Both the position numbers and the translations under genes were made by a program. A stretch of DNA of 64,000 nucleotides from Steinernema hermaphroditum (lineage: Eukaryota > Nematoda > Chromadorea > Rhabditida > Steinernematidae): positions 1,426,001 through 1,490,000 of the forward strand of contig CM059621.1 in NCBI GenBank assembly GCA_030435675.1. The letters run 5' to 3'. This document shows positions 10,478 to 21,323 of this stretch, piece by piece. A model generated the notes under the pieces. The model had not been told where the DNA came from. It saw only the letters and a program-made list of their open reading frames with translations, and did no database searches. Position 1 is the stretch's first letter. The number at the start of each line of letters is the position of its first letter.

Positions 10478-11560
10478 TGCAAGGTTTTGATAACAGAGTG
10501 AAGATAGAGATGAAAGCAAAAGCTATGTGGACAACGGGCGAGTCATACGAAATCGACACAAATGGAAGTTAGGAGACTACGCGATACGTAACATGTCTTT
10601 GTATTTTACCTTGTTTATTTTTTTTTACCCATTTCCTAGTGGGATACAAACAGTGAACATTGTTTTGTTTTATTCTAATTGTACATAAAGCTTTGTTATA
10701 TCGGCATGTTATGCACAGGCTTTCCGATAAATTCCTAGAAGCCTAAGTATGAAGATCTATGGACTTCCTCATGAGCATTTTGTTGAGGGTCTCCAAAAAG
10801 CCAGGCTTAGCAAACACGGATGAATCGCTCAAACATCGCTCATCCTTATTTGCAATTCATGATTTTGAACGTTCAAACACAGAGAAACGAAGAGAAACGA
10901 AGACAGACAAAAGTACACCGGATATTCTTGTGTCTGCCGGCATCTGCTATGCGATGATTGTCGTGTGTATGGATGAACAGTGAGCCAAATCTAGAAGTGT
11001 CAGACTCAAAAGACTCAAAGGGCAGAAGATCCTCTACAAGATCCTCTCCTTTGGCTATATTGACTACCATTAGGCCTATGCCAAGATATTTTGGATAATT
11101 GACGGGTCATTAGCGAATTCCGTATTCTTTCTTAGTCCACATTTACATTAAGCCCGTTTTTTCAATCGGCGCCTCCTGCTGGCCCGTCTAGGTCCTTTGT
11201 CCATGCTTCCATTTGGCTTATGCAGTGAGGGTCGCAGAAATAGGCATATCCGGGGTTTTTTTCTTTTTTTGGGTTCTATTTCTGTTGCCCCACTGTATAT
11301 CAGGAATTTAGTGGGAAGTCGGTGGAGGACCAATTAAAACTAGATCTATTGGATGACCGAGCTTGTCCTAAACATTTCTGATGTTATTTGTCTGTTATCA
11401 CTGCGACAGAATTGGCCAACAGCGATGATCTACGCCGATGACAACTGGTTTTTGAAAACCTTGCGCAGTTTGTTTTCTTATATAGGTCTGCCATCAATCT
11501 TATTTGTGCCGTTTTCTTCATTGACCCTTCTGATAGTTCTCAATTCTCACGTCTTGCGCT
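10478..11560. other. Intergenic, no gene recognised
   Basis: A/T-rich sequence. Frames at 10759-10983, 10873-11070 and 11148-11333 show no domain, signal peptide or splice support. Confidence 0.5.
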
Positions 11561-11737
11561 ATGCGCGCTCACGTTGTGCTCCTGCTGTCCATATTTCTCT
11601 TCGTATTTGTCCACATGGTTCGTTGCCGACCTCAATTCTACAACTCCGGCTTTCCCTTCTTCTCGAACGGCTACGGTGGTGGAAACGCACTGGCCAGTGG
11701 ATGGCTCTTCTGCTGGGGTGGAAGAATGTGCGGATAG
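11561..11737 (+). CDS. Small secreted Gly/aromatic-rich peptide precursor
   Basis: A 58-aa frame starting ATGCGCGCTCACGTT. Residues 2-17 are strongly hydrophobic (signal peptide, HVVLLLSIFLFVFVHM). They are followed by a short mature part rich in Phe, Tyr, Gly, Asn and Trp (NSGFPFFSNGYGGGN and a WLFCWGGRMCG end with two cysteines). It is too short for routine gene calling. The composition resembles nematode YGGWG-type or caenacin-like secreted peptides, which are known as epidermal or neural antimicrobial-type products; that assignment is inference from composition only. An ORF in another frame (11353-11742) overlaps it and lacks such features. Confidence 0.5.
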   Translation: MRAHVVLLLSIFLFVFVHMVRCRPQFYNSGFPFFSNGYGGGNALASGWLFCWGGRMCG

Positions 11738-11826
11738 CTTGACTGATTTGTAAACGAATTATTATATTTGTTCATAAAATATATTTTCCTGAGCGTTTCA
11801 CACATCGAAGATCACTCAGACCAACA

Positions 11827-12111
11827 TCAGAATAGTTGATCGTTAGTATGCCCTTTGACCGTTTCTATCACTCCAGTTACGCCATGCTCAGTCGACTTTG
11901 AACAGGCCTTAATGGAACGTGACTCCATGTAAACGATGCCGAAGAAAGTCCGTGATGAAAAGTATACCAGCAGCGTAACCATCAAACCAACAGAAAACCG
12001 GTCCTGGTCGTTACATCTTGGGCAATTTTCCGAAAACAGCTGTCTGTATAAAGAAAGAATCCGGTTCCCTACGCGCTTCCGCTGATGATTTCCTTCATGC
12101 AACTCTTCCAT
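11827..12111 (-). CDS. Hypothetical single-pass membrane protein
   Basis: A 94-aa ATG frame with a basic, hydrophilic N-terminal half, a CPRC pair near residue 30 and one hydrophobic segment (SVGLMVTLLVYFSS). No family recognised and no paralogue in the window. It lies convergent to the small peptide gene at 11561. It could be a chance ORF or an exon of a gene whose other parts I cannot identify. Confidence 0.25.
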   Translation of the reverse strand: MEELHEGNHQRKRVGNRILSLYRQLFSENCPRCNDQDRFSVGLMVTLLVYFSSRTFFGIVYMESRSIKACSKSTEHGVTGVIETVKGHTNDQLF

Positions 12112-12436
12112 ATCGCACCATTAACAATAAGAGTTAGTTGAGCGATTTATACCGAAGAAAGTAACAAATATACTCAATATTGTTAATGGTACAAATATAC
12201 AGAAGAATACAGGAAGGGGTACCTTTTGAGAATTGGGGAACGACCGGTCTAGTGGGGTTCATCTTTATCAACAATCACATCCCTTATATGTACAATCGTA
12301 GACACAACAGAAGTCAGTCTAGACGCTGGACGGGGACTACTACCCAACATACAATTAAAAAACCCACTAACTTCTTAAAAAGGTATACGTCTTAGGGGTT
12401 GTTTCTCTTAATAACCAACTCCGTTCCATCTGGTCA

Positions 12437-13082
12437 CTACTCGATGACTGCCCTTAGTTCTTCGTTAAGATCATCCGGCTCCAGCATGAACGCCTTAAAG
12501 TGCGGATCTACGTGAATACCGTATTAACAACGTTCATTAACGCTATAGACTTACTTTCAAGCAACTCCTTCATGTGGGGGTAGTAGTTGAATAACGCCTG
12601 TCGCTCCGGTACAGTCATGGCAGCAATTTCCGATCCTATCAATCTTGCGGTCCTGGCGACTGCCTTGGTGTCCACACCACCATTCGGGAACCATGTTCTT
12701 ACTTCCGATCTTCTATCCTTGATGAATTGCTGGACAACAGGAGGTAGTGCACTCTCCATCTCATCGACCTTCTTTTGTTGCTTGTCCAACTTTTCGTACA
12801 AATCAGGATACTTATTCCTCGCAAAGTTGACTAAATCCCTAGGCTGCAGGTCAACTCCTGACGCCATGGCGTTTCGGAACATCATGATAACCGTGCTGAA
12901 TTCGACTCTTTCATGAAGCGTGAGCTAAGCACAGTAAATCACGGGCTATAGGTCCAGCCCCTTACTGTAGTATAAAATTGAGCTTGCTCGTCATTAAGGA
13001 ACGCCCGAGCCATGAGGTTTTCTGGCCGTACATAAGCCGGAGTGCAAGTGACTAGGAATATGGCCGCGACGAGAAGATTCAT
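12437..13082 (-). CDS. SXP/RAL-2 (DUF148) secreted protein, copy 2
   Basis: Exons 12966-13082, 12555-12924 and 12437-12507 (introns 41 and 47 bp) join to 185 aa. Exon 1 is a signal peptide (MNLLVAAIFLVTCTPAYVRP) plus the conserved ENLMARAFLN stretch. Exon 2 holds the DUF148 domain with KYPDLYEKLDKQQKK, FIKDRRSEVRTWFPNG and YYPHMKELLES. Exon 3 gives PHFKAFMLEPDDLNEELRAV. Same phases and lengths as its neighbour at 13263-13911, about 180 bp upstream on the same strand, so the pair is a tandem duplication. Predicted to be secreted; molecular role unknown. Confidence 0.88.
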
Positions 13083-13262
13083 ACTGTTCGATTGCTGAAT
13101 GTTTTTCCGTTTTCCTTGCTAAATGCGAGCAGGTGTGTAATAAGAAACTGGACCGTATGATTTGAGCCAAAATACAAGACATGCGTAGGTGCAAGAAAGC
13201 AACCAATACTAAAAATAACGATAAAAAACCATTTATATCATATTGTTAACGTGGCAAAAAGC

Positions 13263-13911
13263 TCATTCCAGCACTGCCAGCAATTCATCATTGAGACCGT
13301 CGGGCTTCGTCATGAACGCTTTGAAGTGCGGATCTAAAACGATACTTAAATTAGATGAGCCTAGGAATGAGGTATCCTTACTTTCGAGCAGCTCCTGCAT
13401 GTGCGGATAGTAGTCGAATAAGGCAGCCCTATCTGGTTCGTCCATAGCGGCAATTTGCGATCCTGTCAGACTGGCGCTTCTGGCGAATGCTTTTTCGTCC
13501 AACACGCCATTGGCGAACCAAGATTTCACCTCTTCCCTACGATCTTTTATGAATTTCTTGACTGACTCAGGCAAGGCATTCTCCTTGTCCTCCATCTCTT
13601 TTTGCCGCTGAGCCAACTTTTCGTATAAGTCGGGGTATTTGAATCTTGCCATATTCACGAAATCCTTAAACTGCACTTCGATTCCTGCGCCGATGAGGTT
13701 ACGGAATTCTTCGGCGATAGCGTCATATTCTTGACGGTCGTGAGCAGGGAGCTATGAGAAAGGTACACAATACAGTATGGTATAACACACTTACTGCCTT
13801 GTAGAAGTGAACCTGATCTTCATTAAGGAATGCTTTCGCAACGAGGTTTTCTGGTCGTCCATTGACTGACAAACAGAGGAGCAGGAACACGGTTGACGTG
13901 AAAAGAATCAT
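13263..13911 (-). CDS. SXP/RAL-2 (DUF148) secreted protein, copy 3
   Basis: Exons 13795-13911, 13382-13751 and 13263-13333 give 185 aa. Signal peptide MILFTSTVFLLLCLSVNGRP, then ENLVAKAFLN, then a DUF148 domain with KYPDLYEKLAQRQKE, FIKDRREEVKSWFANG and YYPHMQELLES, and the PHFKAFMTKPDGLNDEL tail. The second intron (13334-13381) is 48 bp, a multiple of three, and has no in-frame stop, so a retained-intron product would stay open and carry 16 extra residues before PHFKAF. Whether that occurs is unknown. Confidence 0.88.
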
Positions 13912-14469
13912 TTCAGTTGGTCGCTTAATGTTTTGATGCTTTCCGTCTTATGTATAGGCGAATGTGTAACAAGGAAAACTGGCCTCTTCAAGAGAAAACG
14001 AAAAAAACGAGACAAACAAGGCGTCATGGCGATGGGCGAATAACATGTGATGAGTAAGGAAATATCTTAAGTAGTGATATCATTTGTATTGTACTAAAAA
14101 TACTGTCATGAACTGTTCGGTGTTCTTCATCCTATATCCTTGCAAGCTTGCAAGGGAACCCTTCTTACAACGGAAGAACACTCACAAAAGTAGACACTGC
14201 ACGTCTAAATCAGCGGTCAGCTAATATCAGTCGTCTCATGGAGGCCGTCGTTAAGAACTTGCTGGCCTCCAATGTCTTTGGAACCTCGGCGACCTATCAT
14301 CAGGTCGAATGCCTAGCGTCGCACATCTTGCTGTTATCGGTAGTGCGACTACGGTTTCGGGTGTCCCAAGATGTAAGTCATCAGGAACCAATCTGGAATG
14401 ATAAAAAGCGCAATGCTGGATGCCTTAAGATGCTTTGTGTCTTGCAGTACACTTCTCATTTCATAACCT

Positions 14470-15014
14470 TTGATATACCACTCCGGTCTTTCATTTGTGC
14501 CCCCAGCGATCGGTCGGGTCGTCCACTCGCTCTCTCAGAGGCTGTCTGGAGCCGAATGAGTTGAGTGAGCGGTCGTTCTTGGCCATCGTTGTTAGCTCAA
14601 TGATCGCCCCGGCTCCCAGAAGGCCTGGAACACCAGGGAGCCGTAGTTCCACCGTCTCGCCAAGAAGCCGTCACAACCGCCCGACTCCACCCGCGCCGCC
14701 AGAGAAGCCGAAAAAGCGCTGCAACTGCGAAATCTACGCCGCCAGCTGAACCGAAGATGGCTCTCCGCTCCGTTAGCTGTGCTCCACCGCCGCGCCACTT
14801 CCGGGATCAACTCTTCACGACTTCGACGCCCGCGCATACTGATGGGAACGCTGCATTCTATTCGGATTCGTCTGCTCCTCCGAAACAAGAAGAAAATCAG
14901 CGACCACGGTGTGACTATGTTCTTCGTTGTGCATTTATGAGACGTCCTGCACGGCGTAAGCCGTTGATTCGGGAAGATAAATCGTGTAAATCGTGTAAAT
15001 TGATATACCACTCC
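14470..15014 (+). mobile_element. Family A SINE-like retroposon, complete copy 2
   Basis: The element runs from GGTCTTTCATTTGTGCCCCC (14485) to tandem ATCGTGTAA tail units ending at about 14999. It is flanked by the 15-bp direct repeat TTGATATACCACTCC (14470-14484 and 15000-15014). The body is GC-rich, contains no coherent protein and matches the inverted copy at 5176-5700 over nearly its whole length. The different flanking duplications show that the two copies inserted independently. Confidence 0.75.
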
Positions 15015-15370
15015 ATTAGCAAAAACAACAACGTTGACTCACCAAAACAGTCCATAAAAACAGGTTTGGTGAGTCAAAGGTTGAAGTTGATAATTACGAA
15101 ACACATCACCAGTACGAGCCACATCGCATCCTCATCTTACGTGCTTTCAATGGACAGTCACATGAACCTGCTCCACATGAACCAAGGATCAAGTGACGAG
15201 ATCACGTGGATTCTATTTTCACAATTCGATTCAACAGGATCAAGTGGATTCAATTTTAAACTCAATAACCCTCCGAAAAGTCAAACTTCATAAGGCTCCG
15301 ACAGGCCGCTCATTTATTTTCGACATATACGCTGATATTGAATATGTAAGTAGAAATGCACCACATACAT
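15015..15370. other. Intergenic, no gene recognised
   Basis: AT-rich stretch between the retroposon and the 3' end of the first pseudo-astacin. Short internal near-repeats (GATCAAGTG...GGATTC at about 15188-15250) are the only structure seen. Confidence 0.45.
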
Positions 15371-16730
15371 CTACTCTTCATTGGAACCAGTTCTGTAAAG
15401 AAGCGAGAACTCCGTCGGGTCGTCGTAGTCTTGGCTTAGAGTGACCACGACAAAGTCTCCAAGATTCTTGATGGGGAGTTTTGGGAGTTGATCTTGACAG
15501 AAGAACTTGTACCCACCAACAATAAAATTTCCAAATCGAATTTCGAGCCATGTCTTGGTAAAGGTGGTGCACCTCTGGTTCTCCGGGGCGACGATACTTA
15601 TCTTGATCTCAATATTTTTGCCTTTCGGTGCCTGTAACACGATAGGTGGATATCTAGCTATTTACCTTGCTTACGTGAAAGAACCAATGGCAAGAAATGT
15701 TGTTTTCATTTGCCTCTCTTTGAATACTTAGTTCTTTCCAAGAATCCGTCACATCGATCTGACCTCCACATCCTTTATGTGTAGCTTCGCTGTAATCTAG
15801 CTCGGTACATAGAGGGCCGGTAAATCCCCGAGGACAGGAGCATTCCGAACACTTATGTGGGTTCACATAACCCCCATTCTCACAAGCAGTTTTATCCGCC
15901 TCGCACTTGTCAAGGCACTTGTAGAGACGGTTGAGTTGGAGGTAGTCCGAGTGGGAAGCGGCGTATATATTTCTTCCCACAGCAGACTGATATAGCGGAT
16001 CCTTGGCTATAATGGTCGGTTCATTGTCGTTGATGCGCAATACGTCTTAAAATATCTTAAGAGAAGCCAACAAATAGGAAATACCTGGGGTGACGTGCAT
16101 GAGACTATCGAAATCATACGGGACGTCGAAGTTCTTGCTGTTCTCGGGAGAGTACTTTTCAAAGTCCACCCGCCTTTCAGGTAGAATTCTGTCTTCGTAA
16201 ACTGTGATGTAATCGTCTCTATCAGATCTCTGCTGAGTGGACTGAAGCCCTAATGCATAAAATATATGCTCGAAGTAGTTGACCGGCTAAACACAGTGCG
16301 AACTATACATTGATGAAGCACAGCTACGGACCATTCGGCACATATCCTCGCTGAGAACGATAGGATACATAGCAAAAGCCCCGTTCTTCCCTATTTGCGC
16401 CGTTGTGCATTTTGTTCCATTACTAAATGCAATGGTCGTCTCGCTTTTCTTGGTGACCGAACTGAAAGGGACTTCCTTGAAGGTGAGACACGTCTTGGAC
16501 TGGATGGCACGGAAAACATCTCTCACTTCTGGTCGGTCGCTTTCCGCTAAACATCACTTGCGATAAAGGGCATACAAACTCTATATACCAAAGTCTTCGT
16601 TAAACGTGAAAGGTATCGGTCGGTCAGTCTGCCATAGATATTCCGGGTTGTTATCGTCGTTTATCGCCCTTCGAAATCTTGCACAAGAAACAAGAGAGAG
16701 AGTGGACAGAAATAGGACTACGATAACCAT
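15371..16730 (-). CDS. Pseudo-astacin (zinc site lost) with EGF and CUB, copy 1
   Basis: Five exons: about 16584-16730, 16335-16550, 16090-16285, 15680-16050 and 15371-15635. Signal peptide MVIVVLFLSTLSLVSCA is followed almost at once by an astacin-type start (RFRRAINDDNNPEYLW) with no propeptide. The fold can be traced: TCLTFKEVP, KCTTAQIGK, DMCRM, the helix, QQRSDRDDYITVYE, YDFDSLMHV, then PTIIAKDPLYQSAVGRN and LNRLYKC. The HExxHxxGxxH site is replaced by EHIFYALGLQS (16238-16270), and the Met-turn Tyr is Val. An EGF-like module (CENGGYVNPHKCSECSCPRG) and a CUB domain follow. It is probably a catalytically dead, secreted protein; its role (binding or decoy) is inference. Confidence 0.82.
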
Positions 16731-17545
16731 ATCGGGTGTTTTGATCACTGCCTCTATGACAACATGAAGAGTGTTTTTGAAGGCGAACATTTGGACCGGT
16801 CTGTTCACTAGGCGTTGTCCATGCCAGTCCTTGGTTCCTTGTTTGTGTTTCTTATTTCTGCCTCCTGTTATTGGCTCAATCACGATTTGAGATGGACTGT
16901 TTACAATGATCAACGCCAGAGATGGCGAATGGTTGGGACTCGCACTTGAGCGGCATCAGTGATTAAAACAATTAAGTAGTGCGGACGTGCCGTTGTGCAC
17001 AAGAAAGACGTAAATCACACTGTTAGCGCTGATTATCCTCTGTCTTCGGCTGGGGATGATATGGGTATAACGATGATCGCCATCCCATCTGTGAGCACAG
17101 GAACGGAGAGCTGATTTGCGATGGTGGAGTACAGTGGACGAGTAAGGGGAATCAAATGTAATTTTAAGGAAGAAGTGCTCGAGAATCGCCGACACGTAAC
17201 CGCTTGCTAATCGTAGGTATACGAGTTTACATACACGCCTCTGGATGGCTTTGTTCAGGTTGCCGTAAGACACACTTCGTCTTATGCACCCACCACCATT
17301 GTTCCGTGCGAACGGCTTATCCTTCTGCTTGAATTATAACCAGGGCACGCGATATATGCTCATGTTTTGTGTTTTCGATGGTAGGATGCTTAATGAAGCC
17401 ACTCTAGGAATAGCACAGCACATTTGTTTTCATAGTGATACGGAATACCGAGTGTTTTGCTTTTCGGCATGAGAGAACAAGGAGAATCAGAATGCATTCT
17501 GTTAATTAATCCTACCTAAGACGCTTTCAGTCATATCTGCTCGTA
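16731..17545. other. Intergenic, no gene recognised
   Basis: Contains the upstream region of the pseudo-astacin on the minus strand and of the Srsx gene on the plus strand. No repeat or further gene seen. Confidence 0.45.
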
Positions 17546-18890
17546 ATGCCGGATTACGGTTATCTCGGTATTGCCATGGTCATAATCTCGCTGTGTGGAA
17601 TTTTTGGCAACCTGAATATAGTAGTCGCTACTATTCGTAGAAAGAAACTCCGCTCCAACAGCGGCATGTTACTGTGCTTTTTGGCAACTGTTGATCTGGC
17701 ATGCTTGATCTTCGATGTAGTCAATGGAGTGTGGATACTCGCAGGAATCACCCTAGAAAGACCCGACTGTTTTAACGCCGCTATAGTCTACTGCTGCGCA
17801 CAGTTCATTTCCAATTCTGTCGTTCTCGGTATAGCTCTTGATCGGCTTTTCGCCGTGACGTTTCCGACAAGGTATCACTGGAGTAATGTGAGGACTGTTG
17901 AACCATAAAAGGAATTCTGATGATCAGTAGTATTTCTTGAAGGAGCTTTTGCAGGGAACATTCCGAAGTGTCACATATCGATCGGGATTACCAAGGTGTG
18001 GAAGGAACACGCCCAAAAACCCGTTAATTTCAAAGGCCACCAAAAACGCCGCCAAGATCGAAATTCGACAAGAGAATCTGACGTTTTAGATAACAACTTC
18101 ATCTGCTAAAAGATACTCTAAGTTTGAGCTCAATCAAAAATAAGTCTGAGCTTGCAAATGTTCCCTAGAAGCAGTATTCCGCCTGCGATACAGAAACCTA
18201 TTCGTTTATGTTTTAGATACATGCGACTCTCTCTCCTGTTTACCATGATTGTCGCCGCCCTTCCAGGCTTACTTCTTGGAGGAGTTTTTGTAGTTCTTGG
18301 CACAGTATACGCTGCAAATGATAACAGAAAACTTTCGATTTGCCTAGTTGGAGGGGCATTACCGAGTTTTTTATCGAATCTTCGAAATTCAACGCTGATG
18401 ACGCTCAACGCAAGTGTAGTCATTATATACCTTGCGGCTTACATCGTGCTTTATATACAGAGTACGCTGTTTTCAACAGCATTGTGCTGTATTGTGTAAA
18501 TTTAGAGCGACGAGCAAGAAAGAACAACCAATTTCAGACGACACTGAAAAGTCATGAAAAAGCAATGAGGTCTGTTACAGCATTCTTAATCGTTTTTGTT
18601 GGGACTTACTTCATTTCGAGAGCGGGAATTTCTTTTCCACAGGATGAGGGTAATGCTGCGTTAGATGTATTCAAGAGGATCATGGTAAGAAGAGTATGAG
18701 CATTTCTTTACTTCGTTTACTTCAGATGTTGCTCGTTGTCGTTGCATACTCTCAGTGTTACTTTGTCTACTTCTGGCGCAACTCAGACTACCGAGAGGCA
18801 TTTAAGGAACAGCTCGGCTTTTCGAAGTTCAAGAATATAAAAGTTGCGACGTCTCCTGTAACTGTTACTGTTCTACGCACTATGCCTTGA
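17546..18890 (+). CDS. Srsx-family chemoreceptor 1
   Basis: Exons 17546-17871, 18217-18461, 18506-18684 and 18726-18890 join to 304 aa. Srsx marks are TM1 IISLCGIFGNLNIVVAT, the KKLRSNSGMLLCFLATVDLACL loop and TM2, a cysteine-containing YCCAQF stretch in TM3, the ALDRLFAVTFP (DRY-like) motif, and a C-terminal YSQCYFVYFWRNSDYREAF ending TM7. Srsx receptors are rhodopsin-like nematode chemoreceptors in sensory cilia; the ligand is unknown. Intron 1 is long (345 bp); the others are 41-44 bp. Paralogues lie at 19851 and 41857 with identical exon phases. No defect seen. Confidence 0.88.
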
Positions 18891-18949
18891 ATGTGTTGTG
18901 GTGTTATAATTGCCGACTGATTTTAAATTGACATTTGTAAGTGATTTGC

Positions 18950-19310
18950 ACCCAGATGGGCTGGAACACCAGGGAGCCGTAGTTCCAACGTCTCGCTAAG
19001 AAGCCAGGCACAACCGCCCGACTAGAGCCGCGCCGCCATTCAAGTCCGAAGAACCGCTGCAACTCCGAAGTCTGCGCCGCCAGCTGATCGCCTTCTGTGC
19101 TCCATCGCCGCGCCACGACAGTGTGCAACTCTTCGCGACGTCGACGTCCACGCAAACAAATGGGAACGCTGCATGCTTTTCGGATTCGTATGCTCCACCA
19201 AACTCAGAACAAAAACCAACGAAAACGGTTGATTTCTATCTTTCTTGTGCATTTATAAGACGGTAAGCCGTTGATTCAGAAATATAAATCGTGCAAAATC
19301 GTGGGGGTGA
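18950..19310 (+). repeat. 5'-truncated copy of the family A retroposon
   Basis: Starts at GGCTGGAACACCAGGGAGCC and runs through the CCACGACAGTGTGCAACTC and GACGTCCACGC blocks to a degraded tail AAATCGTGCAAAATCGTGG. It lacks the 5' third seen in the complete copies. Frames here are not genes. Confidence 0.6.
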
Positions 19311-19850
19311 ACTTGGGATGGGTGAACTGACAGGGGTGAAATTGAAATTTCATATTATTCTTGAAAAAACTTTAAATTTCTTGTTAAATTATTATGGGCA
19401 ACCTCATCGACACCACGAGTGTCTCAATGGGCATAGTACAGAGCGGGGTCACTCAGTTCGAGGACGGAATAATGGATTCGTGCATCCCATGCGTTGTCAA
19501 TGATCACTTGTTTACTTCGCCTCTGTATATTGGACGTGTTCAGATTGTTTTAAGACACAATTCGATATAGTCGTGCAGCCTCTATTCGCCATTCTTGTGT
19601 GCCCATGGTCAAACAGCAAACTGGGTATGCACCCAGGTGTTTTCGATAGCAGATTCCTTGGCAAAAGCATCATAAAAGAGAACACAACAAATGTGTTTTC
19701 CCAATACACTATGTGCTACAAAATACTGAATGTTTTGTTTATTGGCAAAAGCGAACAAAGAGAAGCGGAATGTATTGTCGCCTTGTTTACGGATATCTAG
19801 CAAAAGGGTATTTAGCTTCAATCATAGTTGTTTGCATTCCGCGTTACACA
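19311..19850. other. Intergenic, no gene recognised
   Basis: Sequence upstream of the second Srsx gene. The open frames at 19512-19821 are overlapping and featureless. Confidence 0.45.
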
Positions 19851-21013
19851 ATGCTGGATTACGGTTATGTCGGGTTTGTCATTATTTCGCTGTGTGGAAT
19901 TTTTGGCAATCTGAATATAGTAGTTGCTACTATTCGCAAAAAGAAACTCCGCTCTAACAGCGGAATGTTACTGTGCTTTTTGGCAACTGTTGATCTGGCA
20001 TGCTTGATCTACAACGTGGTCAACGGAGTGTGGATACTCATAGGAATCACCCTTCAAAAACCCGACTGCTTCAAGATCGTTATCATTTATTGCTGTACAC
20101 AGTTCGTTTCCAATTCTGTCGTTCTCAGTATAGCTCTTGACCGGCTCATCGCTGTGACGTTTCCTACAAGGTATCGTTGGAGTAATGTGACGACTGGGGC
20201 CCGAGGCCAAACAGGGTCATTAGCATTCATTGGCGAAGGTTTTGTAGTCTTCGACTCAGTCGGCTTCACTTGTTGTGCACTAAATTTTCGTTTCTATTTT
20301 AGGTACATGAGGCTCTCTCTCCTGTTCACCATAATTGTCGCCGCCCTTCCAGGCCTACTTACTGGAGGAGTATTTGCAGTTCTCGGCACAGTGTCCCTTA
20401 CAAATGACAGCAGAAAACTTAGGGGTTGCCTAGTTGGAGAGGTATTACCGATTTTTCTGTTGAATCTTCGAAATTCGATACTACTGTCACTTAACGCAAC
20501 TGTGGTCGTTGTATACCTTGCTGCTTACATCGTGCTGTTTATCCAAAGTACGTTCTTTACCATAGCATTGTGCTGTATCCTGTGAATTTAGAGCGGCGAG
20601 CAAGCAAGAACAACCAATTTCAGACGACCCTGAAAGGCCATGAAAAAGCGATGAAGTCCATCACAGCATTTCTGATAGTCTTTGTTGGAACGTACTTCAT
20701 TTCAAGAGCAGGAATTGAACTTCTGTGGAATGACGGTAATAACACCGCGGACGTTAAGCTTCTGTGGAACGACGGTAATGCCGCTAAGGACGGTAATTTT
20801 TTCAAGAAGACCATGGTAAGAAGAGTATGAGCATTCCTTTAATGAAGCTTACTTCGGATGTCGCTCGTTGTCGTTGCGTACTCTCAATGTTATTTCATCT
20901 ACTTTTGGCGCAATTCGGACTACAGAGAGGCATTCAAGGAGCAGCTCGGCCTTTCGAAGTTCAAGACTATCAAAGTTGCGACGTCTCCTGCAACTAAAAG
21001 TGTTGCGTCTTAA
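19851..21013 (+). pseudogene. Srsx-family chemoreceptor 2, last splice acceptor lost
   Basis: Exons 19851-20170, 20303-20547, 20592-20815 and a final homologous block 20858-21013 align with the intact gene at 17546. The first three exons are open and carry GIFGNLNIVVAT, KKLRSNSGMLLCFLATVDLA and LDRLIAVTFP. Before the last exon, the acceptor AG of the paralogue (TTACTTCAG) reads TTACTTCGG here (20856-20857), and the next AG upstream (20846-20847) shifts the frame. As it stands TM7 and the tail cannot be joined normally. Loop 3 also has a tandem 11-residue repeat (ELLWNDGNNTAD/KLLWNDGNAAKD). It may be a recent pseudogene, or it may use an unseen splice. The preceding in-frame extension from 19713 is probably untranslated. 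Confidence 0.7.
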
Positions 21014-21323
21014 TTCACACTGGATTTGTAATTAATGTTATAATATGGCTTTTTATCACCTTTCGATATAAAAGTATAAAGAGGACTAAAACGAATGCCA
21101 CCGAAACCGTTGATCAGAGTTGATAATCGAACCGCTAATCACTTATTGCCAGCTTTCTGGGATATGTCCTTTTAGTTTTCGCAAGACCACTTGATGCGAA
21201 GGTCTTTGAAGGCGACATCTTTGATGAATACATAATGCCATCGTAATTGGCTGCACATTGTCAGGTTCTCGTACAACACAACTCTGCTTTTCCAGTAACC
21301 AATTATTGTCAGTAATCGTGAGA

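Noticed and set aside
15371..16730. Interpretation of the zinc-less astacins as ordinary pseudogenes
   Set aside because: All exons are open, cysteines and splice sites are kept, and three copies share the loss. A pseudogene would be expected to have stops or frameshifts somewhere in about 390 codons.
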